This document shows positions 1 through 8,881 of a stretch of 64,000 bases of DNA, piece after piece. This stretch comes from Verrucomicrobiota bacterium (GTDB lineage Bacteria; Verrucomicrobiota; Verrucomicrobiia; Limisphaerales; UBA11358), in the NCBI GenBank assembly GCA_028872915.1, contig JAGWNY010000003.1:1-64000 (forward strand). The letters run 5' to 3'. A program made the position numbers and the translations under genes. Under the pieces are notes generated by a model, which was not told the DNA's origin, made no database searches, and was given only the letters and a program-made list of their open reading frames with translations. Position 1 is the stretch's first letter. Each line of letters starts with the position of its first letter.

Positions 1-80
1 CTCCGGTCGGCCTCCGCTACGCTCCGGCCTCTCTGCGTCCCGCAGCCCCAACCGGGAGAATAAACAACCAACCACAACCA

Positions 81-116
81 GGGGACATTTTCTCGTGAGT
101 TAAGAGGGGGACATTT
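81..116. mobile_element. Possible transposon end: two direct GGGGACATTT repeats
   Basis: The 10-mer GGGGACATTT occurs at 81-90 and again at 107-116, 26 bp apart, in a non-coding stretch. Repeated GGGGACATTT-type motifs are a frequent sight at the ends of IS21/IS481-like DDE transposons. No transposase is visible, so this would be one terminus of an element outside the window or a relic. The rest of 1-198 shows no gene. The assignment is an inference from motif resemblance only. Confidence 0.4.
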
Positions 117-198
117 CTAAAGAGTTTTGACAGGCGTGGGGGAGGAACGGCCTTCATGGCCTTGACCGAGGCGGGCGAACGGAGCATTCTTTCGGTCC

Positions 199-1551
199 AT
201 GGATGTTCTTACATTGTCGCGCATCCAATTCGGGTTGACGATAGGCTTTCATTATCTGTACCCGCCGCTGAGTATCGGACTGGGCGTGATGCTGGTGATC
301 ATGGAGGCGGCCTGGCTCAAGACGAACAATCCGGTTTATCATCAGATGGCGAAGTTCTGGACGAGCGTGTTCGCACTCACGTTTGCGCTGGGCGTGGCGA
401 CGGGCATTGTGATGGAGTTTGAATTCGGGACGAATTGGGCGGCTTATTCGCGGTTTGTGGGGGACGTTTTCGGCAGCGCGCTGGCGGCGGAAGGCATTTT
501 CGCCTTTTTCCTGGAATCGGGCTTTCTGGCGGTGCTGTTGTTTGGGTGGGACAAGGTGAGCCGCAAGGTGCATTTTTTGTCCACGTGCATGGTTTGCCTG
601 GGGGCGCATTTCAGCGCGGTATGGATTACGGTCGCCAATTCATGGATGCAGACGCCCGCGGGTTATCATATTGTGAACGGGCGGGCTGAAATCACGAATT
701 TTTGGGCGATGGTGATGAACCCGTCCTCGGGAGACCGGTTGTTTCACACACTTTGCGGCGCATGGCAGGCGGGGGCATTTCTGGTGGCGAGCGTGGGGGC
801 GTTTTATCTGCTGAAGAAAAAACATGAAGATTTCGCCCGACGTTCGCTACGCATCGGGCTGACAACGGGTTTGGTGGCATCCCTGCTGCAATTGTTGAGC
901 GGGGACATGAGCGCGCGCGAAGTGGCCCGCTATCAGCCGGCGAAGCTGGCTGCTTTCGAGGGACTTTACCAAACGGAGTCCAATGCGCCGCTGACGCTGG
1001 CGGGTTACGTGGATGAAGGGCGGCAAAAAGTGGTGGGTCTGCAATGGCCAGGGTTGTTGAGCTGGCTGGTGGCGCACAATACCGGGGCGACGGTGACGGG
1101 TTTGGATGCGTTTCAGCCGCAGGACCGCCCGCCTGTCGAGGCATCTTTTTTATTTTTTCATGGAATGGTGGGCATAGGGATGGCGTTGATCGCGGTGGCG
1201 GCGCTCGGGACGTATTTTTCGTGGCGCAAGGTTCTGTATGAAAAGCGGTGGATGCTCTGGATACTGGTGTTTTCGGTGCTCGGTCCTGAAATTGCGAATC
1301 AACTGGGGTGGTTTGCGGCGGAAGTGGGCCGGCAACCGTGGATTGTGTATGGGTTAATGCGCACGCCGCAGGGTTTATCCGCGATATTGAGGGCGAACGT
1401 TGTGGTGGCGTCGCTCGCGCTTTTTACGTTCATTTACTTTTTGCTGTTTGCGGTATTCATCTACCTGCTCAACCACAAGATTCAGCATGGGCCGCTTGAA
1501 GATGATTTGGCGCCGCATGGCAAGCTGACCCTGCCGCAAGTGCTTGTGTAA
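199..1551 (+). CDS. cydA: Cytochrome bd-type quinol oxidase subunit I
   Basis: The product is the 450-residue haem-bearing subunit of a bd-type terminal oxidase, which oxidises quinol and reduces oxygen in the inner membrane. The N-terminus ([17 protein letters not shown]) carries the conserved haem b595 histidine at about residue 18. Other hallmarks are the GRQPW motif followed by Met in YGLMRT, and His in [13 protein letters not shown]. Length and the short Q-loop match the shorter (CIO-like) forms. The ATG start matches the family N-terminus, but no good ribosome-binding site lies before it. The usual partner cydB is absent: the next gene is glnA on the other strand. Identification is secure; whether the oxidase is functional without a nearby cydB is open. 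Confidence 0.95.
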   Translation: MDVLTLSRIQFGLTIGFHYLYPPLSIGLGVMLVIMEAAWLKTNNPVYHQMAKFWTSVFALTFALGVATGIVMEFEFGTNWAAYSRFVGDVFGSALAAEGIFAFFLESGFLAVLLFGWDKVSRKVHFLSTCMVCLGAHFSAVWITVANSWMQTPAGYHIVNGRAEITNFWAMVMNPSSGDRLFHTLCGAWQAGAFLVASVGAFYLLKKKHEDFARRSLRIGLTTGLVASLLQLLSGDMSAREVARYQPAKLAAFEGLYQTESNAPLTLAGYVDEGRQKVVGLQWPGLLSWLVAHNTGATVTGLDAFQPQDRPPVEASFLFFHGMVGIGMALIAVAALGTYFSWRKVLYEKRWMLWILVFSVLGPEIANQLGWFAAEVGRQPWIVYGLMRTPQGLSAILRANVVVASLALFTFIYFLLFAVFIYLLNHKIQHGPLEDDLAPHGKLTLPQVLV

Positions 1552-1575
1552 CGGCACTTCATCGGGTGGCGGATG

Positions 1576-1607
1576 AAAAAATGGCGCGGACGAAAGTCCG
1601 CGCCATT
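1576..1607 (-). terminator. Intrinsic terminator of glnA
   Basis: There is a perfect 12-bp stem (1580-1591 with 1596-1607) with a four-base loop. Read on the minus strand it is followed by a run of T (complement of A at 1576-1580). It sits 33 bp past the glnA stop and could also slow transcripts arriving from cydA. Confidence 0.8.
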
Positions 1608-1639
1608 CTCCCCGGTCCTCCGGCGGGTTGTTGTGTTTT

Positions 1640-3067
1640 TTACACGTCGTAATACATGTGGAATTCGTGGGGATGCGGACGCAGCCGGATGGTGTCCGCT
1701 TCGCGGCGTTTGTTGCTGATCCACATTTCGATGAAGTCAGAAGTGAACACGTCGCCTTTGAGAAGGAAGGCGTGGTCTTTTTCCAGGCAGTCGAGGGCCT
1801 CGGCGAGGCTGCCGGCCACGTTTGGAACTTTCTTAAGTTCTTCGGGCGGCAGTTCGTAGATATTTTTGTCGAGGGGCGCGCCGGGCTTGATTTTGTTTTG
1901 AACGCCATCCAAGCCAGCCATGAGAAGGGCGGCGAAGGCGAGATAGGGATTTGCGGCGGGATCGGGGGGGCGGTATTCGAGGCGCTTGGCCTTCGGATTG
2001 TCGCTGTAAGTGGGGATGCGAATGGCCGCGCTACGGTTGCGGGCGCTGTAGGCCAGATTGACCGGGGCTTCGAAGCCGGGCACGAGGCGTTTATAGCTGT
2101 TGGTGGTGGGATTGCAGATGGCGCAGAGGGCCTTGGCATGTTTGAGGAGGCCGCCGGCGTAATAAAGAGCGGTCTCGCTCAACCCGCCGTATTCCTTGCC
2201 GGCGAAGAGGGGCTTGCCCTTTTTCCAGATACTTTGGTGAGTGTGCATGCCGGAGCCATTGTCTCCGAACAACGGTTTAGGCATGAACGTGGCGGTTTTG
2301 CCATGCCTTTTGGCCACGTTCTTGACAACGTATTTGTAGATCATCATCCAGTCGGCGGAGGTGACGAGGGTGCTGAAGCGATAATCAATTTCAGCCTGGC
2401 CGGCGGTGGCGACTTCGTGGTGTTGCCGTTCGATTTTGACGCCGAGGGATTCCATGACCAAGACCATCTCAGTGCGAATGTCCTGCTGGGTATCGAGCGG
2501 GGCGACCGGGAAATAGCCTTCTTTGTGGCGGATTTTGTTGCCGAGATTGGGGCTGTCGCAGCAGCCGCACTTGTTTTTGCCGGTGTTCCAGATGCCTTCC
2601 TCCGAGTCCACGGAATAAAAGGTGCCGTTGCTGGAGGAATCGAAAGAAACGTTGTCAAAGATGAAAAACTCCGCTTCCGGACCAAAGAAGGCCTGATCGC
2701 CAATGCCTGTTGAGGCGAGATATTGCTCGGCCTTTTGGGCGATGCCGCGCGGGTCGCGGCTGTAAGGCTCGCGGGTGCCGGTTTCGGCAATGGTGCAAGT
2801 GAGGCTTAGGGTGGGTTCAGCCATGAAGGGGTCCATGAACGCGGTTTCGGGATCGGGCATGGCGAGCATGTCGGACGCCTCAATGGATTTCCAGCCGCGG
2901 ATGGAGGAGCCGTCGAAGCCCAGTCCTTCGGAGAAGGACTCTTCCGTAATTTCAGACAGGGGCAGGCTGAAATGCTGCCAGGTACCGAAGGTGTCCACGA
3001 ATTTCACGTCCACCATCTTGGCGCCCGCCTTTTTTGCCATTTCCAAAACGCTCTTGGGTGTTGCCAT
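1640..3067 (-). CDS. glnA: Glutamine synthetase, type I
   Basis: This enzyme makes glutamine from glutamate, ammonia and ATP in the cytoplasm. The 475-residue length fits GSI. Visible signatures are the beta-grasp start ([12 protein letters not shown]), the metal-site region GPEAEFFIF, the [15 protein letters not shown] catalytic segment, and NIYELPPEE near the C-terminus. The tyrosine of that last motif corresponds to the adenylylation site of GSI-beta, so GlnE-type control is plausible. An upstream in-frame extension exists, but the ATG at 3067 begins the family-typical [10 protein letters not shown]. It is the last gene of the run glnK-amtB-glnA on the minus strand, with a weak sigma-54-like element about 42 bp upstream. 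Confidence 0.97.
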   Translation of the reverse strand: MATPKSVLEMAKKAGAKMVDVKFVDTFGTWQHFSLPLSEITEESFSEGLGFDGSSIRGWKSIEASDMLAMPDPETAFMDPFMAEPTLSLTCTIAETGTREPYSRDPRGIAQKAEQYLASTGIGDQAFFGPEAEFFIFDNVSFDSSSNGTFYSVDSEEGIWNTGKNKCGCCDSPNLGNKIRHKEGYFPVAPLDTQQDIRTEMVLVMESLGVKIERQHHEVATAGQAEIDYRFSTLVTSADWMMIYKYVVKNVAKRHGKTATFMPKPLFGDNGSGMHTHQSIWKKGKPLFAGKEYGGLSETALYYAGGLLKHAKALCAICNPTTNSYKRLVPGFEAPVNLAYSARNRSAAIRIPTYSDNPKAKRLEYRPPDPAANPYLAFAALLMAGLDGVQNKIKPGAPLDKNIYELPPEELKKVPNVAGSLAEALDCLEKDHAFLLKGDVFTSDFIEMWISNKRREADTIRLRPHPHEFHMYYDV

Positions 3068-3108
3068 AGGATATGTATGTAGAATGTATTTTTGTGTGTT
3101 GTTTTTCG

Positions 3109-3125
3109 GGCAGGATTCCCGCCAA
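3109..3125 (-). promoter_or_regulatory. Weak sigma-54-like promoter candidate before glnA
   Basis: On the minus strand, TTGGCGGGAATCCTGCC keeps the invariant GG and GC at the 10-bp spacing required by RpoN promoters. Its -24 box has two mismatches from TTGGCACG and its -12 box is CTGC instead of TTGC. The position about 42 bp before the glnA ATG and the gene's function are suitable. The match is weak alone; it gains weight from the better site before glnK. Confidence 0.35.
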
Positions 3126-3137
3126 CCGCGAGCCAAC

Positions 3138-3178
3138 CGCTGCGCCGGGAGCCACTTTCGCAGCTAACCGGCGCAGCG
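3138..3178. repeat. 11-bp inverted repeat between amtB and glnA
   Basis: CGCTGCGCCGG at 3138-3148 is a perfect inverted match to 3168-3178, with a 19-base loop. It begins 16 bp past the amtB stop. No T-run follows on either strand, so it is more likely a processing or attenuation hairpin, or a regulator site, than a classic terminator. Confidence 0.45.
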
Positions 3179-3193
3179 TCGAGCATTAGTTAT

Positions 3194-4732
3194 TCACATT
3201 GCGTAGCCTTCCTCGCCATGTTCATTAATATCCAATCCGGCGATTTCGACTTCCTCGGTCGGACGCAGGCCGACGAGCGCCTTGGTGATGAGCGCAATGA
3301 CAATCGTGCCGATGATGAACAGCGCCAGCGAGACGAAGATGGCCTTGATTTGCTCCCAAACGAGCGGTTGGAAGATGCTGTTGGTGACGTATTTACTCAT
3401 GTTGGTGGCCAGATTGGGGTTGGCCGCCGTGCGGGCGAACATACCGGTCATGAGGGCGCCTACGAGGCCGCCGATGCCGTGAACGCTCCAGGCATCCAAA
3501 GCGTCATCCATGCCCAGCCAGCCCTTAACCTTGTAGCAGAAGAACCACGGAATCGTTCCCGCTGCAATGCCAATCCAGATCGCACCTGACGGCAGGACGT
3601 AGCCGCAAGCGGGCGTAATGACGACCAATCCCGCGACGGCGCCCGAGCAGAAGCCCAGGACGCTGGGTTTGCCCTTGACGAGCCATTCCCACATGGGCCA
3701 CACGAACGAGCCGACGGCCGTGGCAATCGTGGTGGTCGTAAAGGCGTTGGCGGCAATCACGTCCGCAGCGACGGCGCTGCCGGAATTGAACCCATACCAG
3801 CCGACCCACAACATGGCGGCCCCGATAAACGTGAGGACAATGCTGTGCGGCGTGAAGTTCTCCTTCCCGAAACCGTAACGTTTGCCGAGCATGATGCAGA
3901 GCACGAGGCCGGACCAGCCTGACGACATATGCACGACCGTGCCGCCTGCGAAGTCAAGCGCGTGGATTTTGGCATTGGCGTTCCAGCAGCCGTTCATCAT
4001 GCCGTTGATACCCCAGACCATGTGGCCTTGAGTGAAATAAACGATGAGCATCCACAAGGTCATGAAAATCACGATGGCCTTGAATTTCATGCGCTCGGCA
4101 ATGGAGCCGACGATGAGGGCCGGAGTGATGATGGCGAACATCAATTGAAACATCGCCACCACGTTTTCCGAGACCCAGTAGGAATAGTTCGGGTTCGGGG
4201 CGGAAGTGACGTTGTTCATCATCCAGCAGATGAATGGACTGCCGACGATGCCCGAAATCCAGTCTTCCTTGGCCGGATTGCCCGTCCCGCCAAAGATCAT
4301 TCCATAACCGCATATCACCCAGAGAATGGTGACGAGGCCGGTAATGAAGAAGCATTGTGCGATGACGGAGAGGACGTTCTTTCTGCGCACGAGCCCGCCG
4401 TAAAACAGCGCCAGACCCGGCAACGTCATGAAGAGGACCAAGGCCGTGCTGGTGAGGAGCCAGGCATTGTGCCCGGCGCCCGGATAGCCGGCTACCACGC
4501 CGGTGCTATTCATCAGGCTGGTATTGATGATGGGACCCCATTGCACGTTTTGATTGCCGTTGGTGTCCTTGAATGGCACGGTCGGGTCGCCGTTTTGGAA
4601 GTAGGCTTCCATGGAGGCCACGCGCTCTTCGAGCGTCGGGGCCGGGAGATTGGTTGACGTGTCAGCCCGCGACGTAAAGGCGCCAAATGAGCCGGCGGCA
4701 ACCGCGAGGAGGGTCAAAAGAATTCGTTTCAT
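3194..4732 (-). CDS. amtB: Ammonium transporter with signal peptide
   Basis: This is an inner-membrane ammonium channel of the Amt/Rh family, 512 residues. The start at 4732 gives a signal peptide (MKRILLTLLAVAAGSFGAF). About 60 periplasmic residues follow, and then the usual eleven or so membrane segments beginning at HNAWLLTSTALVLFM. Both pore histidines are visible, in GGTVVHMSSGWSG and DAWSVHGIGGLVG. It lies between glnK (40 bp upstream) and glnA, the standard arrangement in which GlnK plugs AmtB. The C-terminal tail carries acidic residues (RPTEEVEIAGLDINEHGEEG). An upstream in-frame extension overlapping glnK has no signal character and was not used. Confidence 0.95.
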   Translation of the reverse strand: MKRILLTLLAVAAGSFGAFTSRADTSTNLPAPTLEERVASMEAYFQNGDPTVPFKDTNGNQNVQWGPIINTSLMNSTGVVAGYPGAGHNAWLLTSTALVLFMTLPGLALFYGGLVRRKNVLSVIAQCFFITGLVTILWVICGYGMIFGGTGNPAKEDWISGIVGSPFICWMMNNVTSAPNPNYSYWVSENVVAMFQLMFAIITPALIVGSIAERMKFKAIVIFMTLWMLIVYFTQGHMVWGINGMMNGCWNANAKIHALDFAGGTVVHMSSGWSGLVLCIMLGKRYGFGKENFTPHSIVLTFIGAAMLWVGWYGFNSGSAVAADVIAANAFTTTTIATAVGSFVWPMWEWLVKGKPSVLGFCSGAVAGLVVITPACGYVLPSGAIWIGIAAGTIPWFFCYKVKGWLGMDDALDAWSVHGIGGLVGALMTGMFARTAANPNLATNMSKYVTNSIFQPLVWEQIKAIFVSLALFIIGTIVIALITKALVGLRPTEEVEIAGLDINEHGEEGYAM

Positions 4733-4772
4733 GATTTTTATTTTTGGATGGTTCTGGTTGAAGGTTGTGAAA

Positions 4773-5165
<393 letters not shown>

Positions 5166-5167
5166 TT

Positions 5168-5185
5168 AAGCAGCGCCGGTGCCAA
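5168..5185 (-). promoter_or_regulatory. Sigma-54-like -24/-12 promoter for glnK-amtB-glnA
   Basis: On the minus strand the sequence TTGGCACCGGCGCTGCTT matches the RpoN consensus TTGGCACG-N4-TTGCW. The -24 box has one mismatch and the -12 box is CTGCT, with the invariant GG and GC 10 bp apart. A transcript would begin near 5158, about 47 bp before the glnK ATG. Nitrogen genes are the classic sigma-54 regulon, which supports the call. No NtrC gene or site was identified here. Confidence 0.65.
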
Positions 5186-5212
5186 ACGGACGGTTTGGGG
5201 AAGCGATTATTT

Positions 5213-5240
5213 AAAAAAGCCTTTATTGACGGGGCTTTTT
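5213..5240 (-). terminator. Probable terminator downstream of tRNA-Val
   Basis: On the minus strand an AAAAAGCC arm (5240-5233) pairs with GGCTTTTT (5221-5214) across a 10-11 base loop, followed by further T. The stem has only three G-C pairs. It would separate the tRNA transcript from the glnK promoter. Confidence 0.45.
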
Positions 5241-5415
5241 GAGCGTCAAAAAACTTGTTCACTTTTTCAGCAGCCCGACCGCGCTGTTGGGATTTGTTCA
5301 GCGGAAGCAAATTTAGCCAGGGGGCGGCCGGCAAAAACCGGGGCGGCAGAGGGAAACGACGAGGGCGGAATCGTGGTTCCGAACATGGGCCGAACATTGG
5401 CTTTTAAGCGAAAAA

Positions 5416-5491
5416 TGGTGGGCGCTGCAGGATTCGAACCTGCGACCTACTCGGTGTAAACGAGTCGCGCTAACCGCTGTGCCAAGCGCCC
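5416..5491 (-). tRNA. tRNA-Val (anticodon UAC)
   Basis: Read on the minus strand, a 7-bp acceptor stem (GGGCGCT with AGCGCCC) closes a full cloverleaf. The D arm has the AGCGGTTAGCGC pattern. The anticodon arm ACTCG-TTTACAC-CGAGT gives anticodon UAC. The T arm contains GGTTCGAATCC. The discriminator is A, and CCA is encoded at 5418-5416. The mature body without CCA spans 5491-5419. Confidence 0.95.
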
Positions 5492-5698
5492 CACCCTCCA
5501 CCATTAAAAGGGCCGGACGACGCCTTGGCAAGGGCGGGTTTGCGGCCCGGCTGTTCCAGTGGATCATCGAATTGACTCCCATTAAATGTGACCAGAAAAG
5601 GAAGGGGGTGGAGGGAAGGAATGGCGTTGCCCGTCCATTGTCAATGAATGGTCAATTTGACTGGCGCGGCGGGGTGTTTTCTGACTCCATATCCGACA

Positions 5699-6430
5699 AT
5701 GAAACGTTGGGCGGTTCTTACCGTTTTGCTCTATGCGCTGGCCTTGTCGCTTTTGACAGTGCCGGCGTTGTGGCTGGCTTTTCATCCCTGGAAGGTCCCG
5801 AACGATCCGTTGAGCCGGTATGCCGCGATTTTCCAGACTTGGTGGTATTGGCTGTGGGTGGCCGTGCTCGTGGCCGGGCAGGCGCTGCTGTTGCTGTTGC
5901 CGCTGGAAATCGCGGAACGCCGGTTCATTCCGCGCCGCACGTTGAAAATTCCCTGCCTGGTCACCGGCTTCCTGCTGGCCAACCTCCTGTTTGCGGGCCT
6001 AATTGACGTTTTGTGCGCCGGGTTCAAAGAGCAGGGACTGAACGTTTTCAGCTACCTGATTCCCTTCAATCCGAGCCTGGAGAATCCGAAGGGGTTGGAG
6101 ATCATTGTCGCCGCCATCGTCACGCTGCTTGCCTTCTGGATTGTGTGGACGATAGTTTTTCGGCATTTCGCGGATTCGGATGACCCGGACTCACTGCTCA
6201 AACGTTCAGTCCGCTGGCTCCTTGCCGGCAGCATTCTCGAACTTCTCGTTGCCGTGCCCAGCCACGTAATCGTGCGTCGCCGCGGCGATTGTTGCGCGCC
6301 AGCGGGCACTTTTTGGGGCATTGCGACGGGCATTTCCATCATGCTGCTGTGCTTCGGGCCGGGGGTCTTTTTCCTGTTCGCCGAACGGTTCCGGCGTCTC
6401 CAACCCAAAGACAAGGAGACGGGCGCATGA
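5699..6430 (+). CDS. Integral membrane protein of unknown function
   Basis: A 243-residue protein with about six hydrophobic segments, for example AVLTVLLYALALSLLTVPALW, WYWLWVAVLVAGQALLLLLP, IPCLVTGFLLANLLFAGLI and LEIIVAAIVTLLAFWIVW. A conserved-looking pair of cysteines (GDCCAPAGTFWGIATG) lies near the C-terminus. I do not recognise a family. The ATG at 5699 is chosen because membrane segment 1 starts directly after it. The stop overlaps the pheT start by four bases (ATGA), so the two are probably translated together, although there is no evident functional tie. Confidence 0.75.
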   Translation: MKRWAVLTVLLYALALSLLTVPALWLAFHPWKVPNDPLSRYAAIFQTWWYWLWVAVLVAGQALLLLLPLEIAERRFIPRRTLKIPCLVTGFLLANLLFAGLIDVLCAGFKEQGLNVFSYLIPFNPSLENPKGLEIIVAAIVTLLAFWIVWTIVFRHFADSDDPDSLLKRSVRWLLAGSILELLVAVPSHVIVRRRGDCCAPAGTFWGIATGISIMLLCFGPGVFFLFAERFRRLQPKDKETGA

Positions 6431-8847
6431 AAATAACGTTCAGCCGCCTCAAACGTTACGTTGATTTTGACTGGCCGCCCGACGAACTGGCTGAACGGCT
6501 TACCATGCTCGGTATCGAGGTGGAAAACGTCCGCAAAGTGGCCGGCGAATTTGAGGGCATCGTTGTCGCGCAAATTCTCTCGCGCGATGCCGTTCCCGGA
6601 TCGGACAAATTGTCGGTGTGCAGGGTCGCCGATGGCAAGATGGAGCGGACGATCATTTGCGGCGCGCAAAATCACAAGCCGGGGGACAAAGTTGCGCTCA
6701 TTCTGCCCAATTTTGCGCTGCCAATGAAGCCGGGAGACAAGGAACCGTTTGTCATCAAGGAACGCAAGGTTTTCGGCATCACGAGCCAGGGGATGATGTG
6801 TTCGCCGCAGGAACTGGGGCTGGCTGATGCCGTGGACGGACTGCTCATCCTGCGGGCGGACGCAAAGATCGGGCAGTCTTTTGCCGAATACCTGGGGCGG
6901 GCGGGCGGTGACGTCGTTTACGACCTGGAGATCACTCCCAACCGCCCCGATCTAAACAGTTGGGCGGGGATTGCCCGGGAAATCGGGGCACTCACCGGAA
7001 ACGCAGTGAAGCTGCCGGAGCCGGCGTGTCCTGAATCGGCCGGGCGCGTGGCCGATCTGGTTGGCGTCCGCATCGAAGACACCGGCTTGTGCGGCCGCTA
7101 CACGGCGCGCGTGGTTCGGGGCGTTAAAATCGGACCGAGTCCGGATTGGCTGCGCGAGGCGCTTGAAAAGGCGGGTGTCCGCAGCATCAACAACGTGGTT
7201 GATGTGACAAACTACGTGATGCTGGAAACGGGCCAGCCGCTCCATGCCTTCGATTATCATTTGATTTCGGGCGAGGGCAAGCCAACCATCATCGTGCGGC
7301 GGGCAAAAGAGGGTGAAGCTTTTGTGACGCTGGACGGCCAAAAACGGGCGCTCACGGGGGACATGCTGGTGATTGCGGATGAAAGCAAGAGCATCGCGCT
7401 GGCCGGCGTCATGGGCGGACAAAATACCGAAATCGGAAATGAGACGAGGGATGTTCTAATTGAGAGCGCGTATTTTTCGCCCACCAACATCCGGCGCACC
7501 AGCAAGGCGCTTGAGTTGCGGAGCGAGTCGAGCTACCGGTTTGAGCGGGGGGCGGACATTGGCGTTTGCGACCATGCCAGCCGCCGCGCCGCGCAATTGA
7601 TTTTGGAAACGGCCGGCGGCCAACTGGCCGGCGGCGTTGTGGATGAATATCCGGCGCCGGCCAGGCCGGCGGAGATTGCGCTGCATTTTCAACGGACAAC
7701 GGCGCTGCTGGGCATCCCGATTTCTCACGCCGAACAAATCACGCATTTGACCCGGCTGGGTTTGACAGTCACGGAACAAAGCCCCGGCGTTTGCTCGTTC
7801 CAGGTTCCCACTTTCCGGGTGGATTTGAAGCGCGAGGTGGATTTGATCGAGGAGGTGGGACGGCTGCATGGCGCGGAAAAAATTCCGGCAACGCCGCCGC
7901 GGGGCGCCGTGGGCGCAAATCCTTATGACGCCGTCCATGATCAAATCAGCGCGGCGCGGCATATCCTGGCGGCATTGGGCCTGAACGAGGCGCAGGGCCA
8001 GACGCTGCTGGCAGCCGCGGAATGCCGGGGCGTGGAAAACGGGATCGTTCTGGCGAACCCTCTGAGTTCGGACATGGATACGTTGCGCCCCAGCCTGCTG
8101 CCGGGGCTTATTCATTCGCTACGGCATAACGTCAGCCGCAAAAGCGATGACATTGCGTTGTTTGAAATTGGCCGCGTGTTTTTAAAAGCAAATGGCGGCG
8201 GTTCCCGCGAAGAACGGCGCGTCGCCCTTGCGCTGACCGGCCGGCGCGCCCCCGGCTTTTGGAGCGGAACGGAGCGGGACGCGAAATTCGACATCCATGA
8301 TCTGAAAGGGCTGGTGGAAGATTTCTTTGAGCAATTCGGCATTCGCGGCGCGGCATTAGTCCGCCGCGAGGCGGCCACGGCGCTGTTCATTGAATCGGCG
8401 GGAATTGCGCTGGGGGGGAAACTGCCCTTGGGCGAGATGGGACAACTATCGCCGTTGTTGGCGCGAAAATATGATCTGCGCGATCCGGTCTTTTTGGCGG
8501 AATTAAACCTGGACCAATTGCTGGCCCGGCGCAATCCCTCCAAATCTTTCAGGCCATTGCCCTCGTTTCCATCCAGCCGGCGGGACGTGGCCATGCTTGT
8601 GCCCGAATCCGCCACGCACGATGCCGTGCTGCAAACCGTCAAACAGGCGCGTCCGCCGCATCTCGAAAGCGTCGAGTTGTTCGACGTGTTTCGCGGAAAG
8701 AACGTTCCGGCCGGCCAAAAGAGCGTTGCCTACGCGTTCACCTATCGTTCCGCCGAACGGACGTTGACCGACGCCGAAGTCAGCGCCGCGCACGCCAAAG
8801 TTGTGGAAGCCCTGAGACGGCAATTGAGCGCCTCAGTGCGGGAATGA
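6427..8847 (+). CDS. pheT: Phenylalanine--tRNA ligase beta subunit
   Basis: This 806-residue subunit of the (alpha-beta)2 enzyme charges tRNA-Phe. The order of domains is visible. An N-terminal EMAP/tRNA-binding OB fold (residues about 40-150) contains PGSDKLSVCRV. The B3/B4 editing region follows (GVRSINNVVDVTNYVMLETGQPLHAFD). The B5 region comes next, then the core, and a C-terminal anticodon-binding FDX-ACB domain (RPLPSFPSSRRDVAM). The start at 6427 overlaps the preceding membrane-protein stop as ATGA. The catalytic alpha-subunit gene pheS is not in the window, so the usual pheST pair is either split or separated by the inserted membrane gene. Confidence 0.96.
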   Translation: MKITFSRLKRYVDFDWPPDELAERLTMLGIEVENVRKVAGEFEGIVVAQILSRDAVPGSDKLSVCRVADGKMERTIICGAQNHKPGDKVALILPNFALPMKPGDKEPFVIKERKVFGITSQGMMCSPQELGLADAVDGLLILRADAKIGQSFAEYLGRAGGDVVYDLEITPNRPDLNSWAGIAREIGALTGNAVKLPEPACPESAGRVADLVGVRIEDTGLCGRYTARVVRGVKIGPSPDWLREALEKAGVRSINNVVDVTNYVMLETGQPLHAFDYHLISGEGKPTIIVRRAKEGEAFVTLDGQKRALTGDMLVIADESKSIALAGVMGGQNTEIGNETRDVLIESAYFSPTNIRRTSKALELRSESSYRFERGADIGVCDHASRRAAQLILETAGGQLAGGVVDEYPAPARPAEIALHFQRTTALLGIPISHAEQITHLTRLGLTVTEQSPGVCSFQVPTFRVDLKREVDLIEEVGRLHGAEKIPATPPRGAVGANPYDAVHDQISAARHILAALGLNEAQGQTLLAAAECRGVENGIVLANPLSSDMDTLRPSLLPGLIHSLRHNVSRKSDDIALFEIGRVFLKANGGGSREERRVALALTGRRAPGFWSGTERDAKFDIHDLKGLVEDFFEQFGIRGAALVRREAATALFIESAGIALGGKLPLGEMGQLSPLLARKYDLRDPVFLAELNLDQLLARRNPSKSFRPLPSFPSSRRDVAMLVPESATHDAVLQTVKQARPPHLESVELFDVFRGKNVPAGQKSVAYAFTYRSAERTLTDAEVSAAHAKVVEALRRQLSASVRE

Positions 8848-8881
8848 CGCCGCCTCGCCGACGAGACCGTGACTGCCGCGG

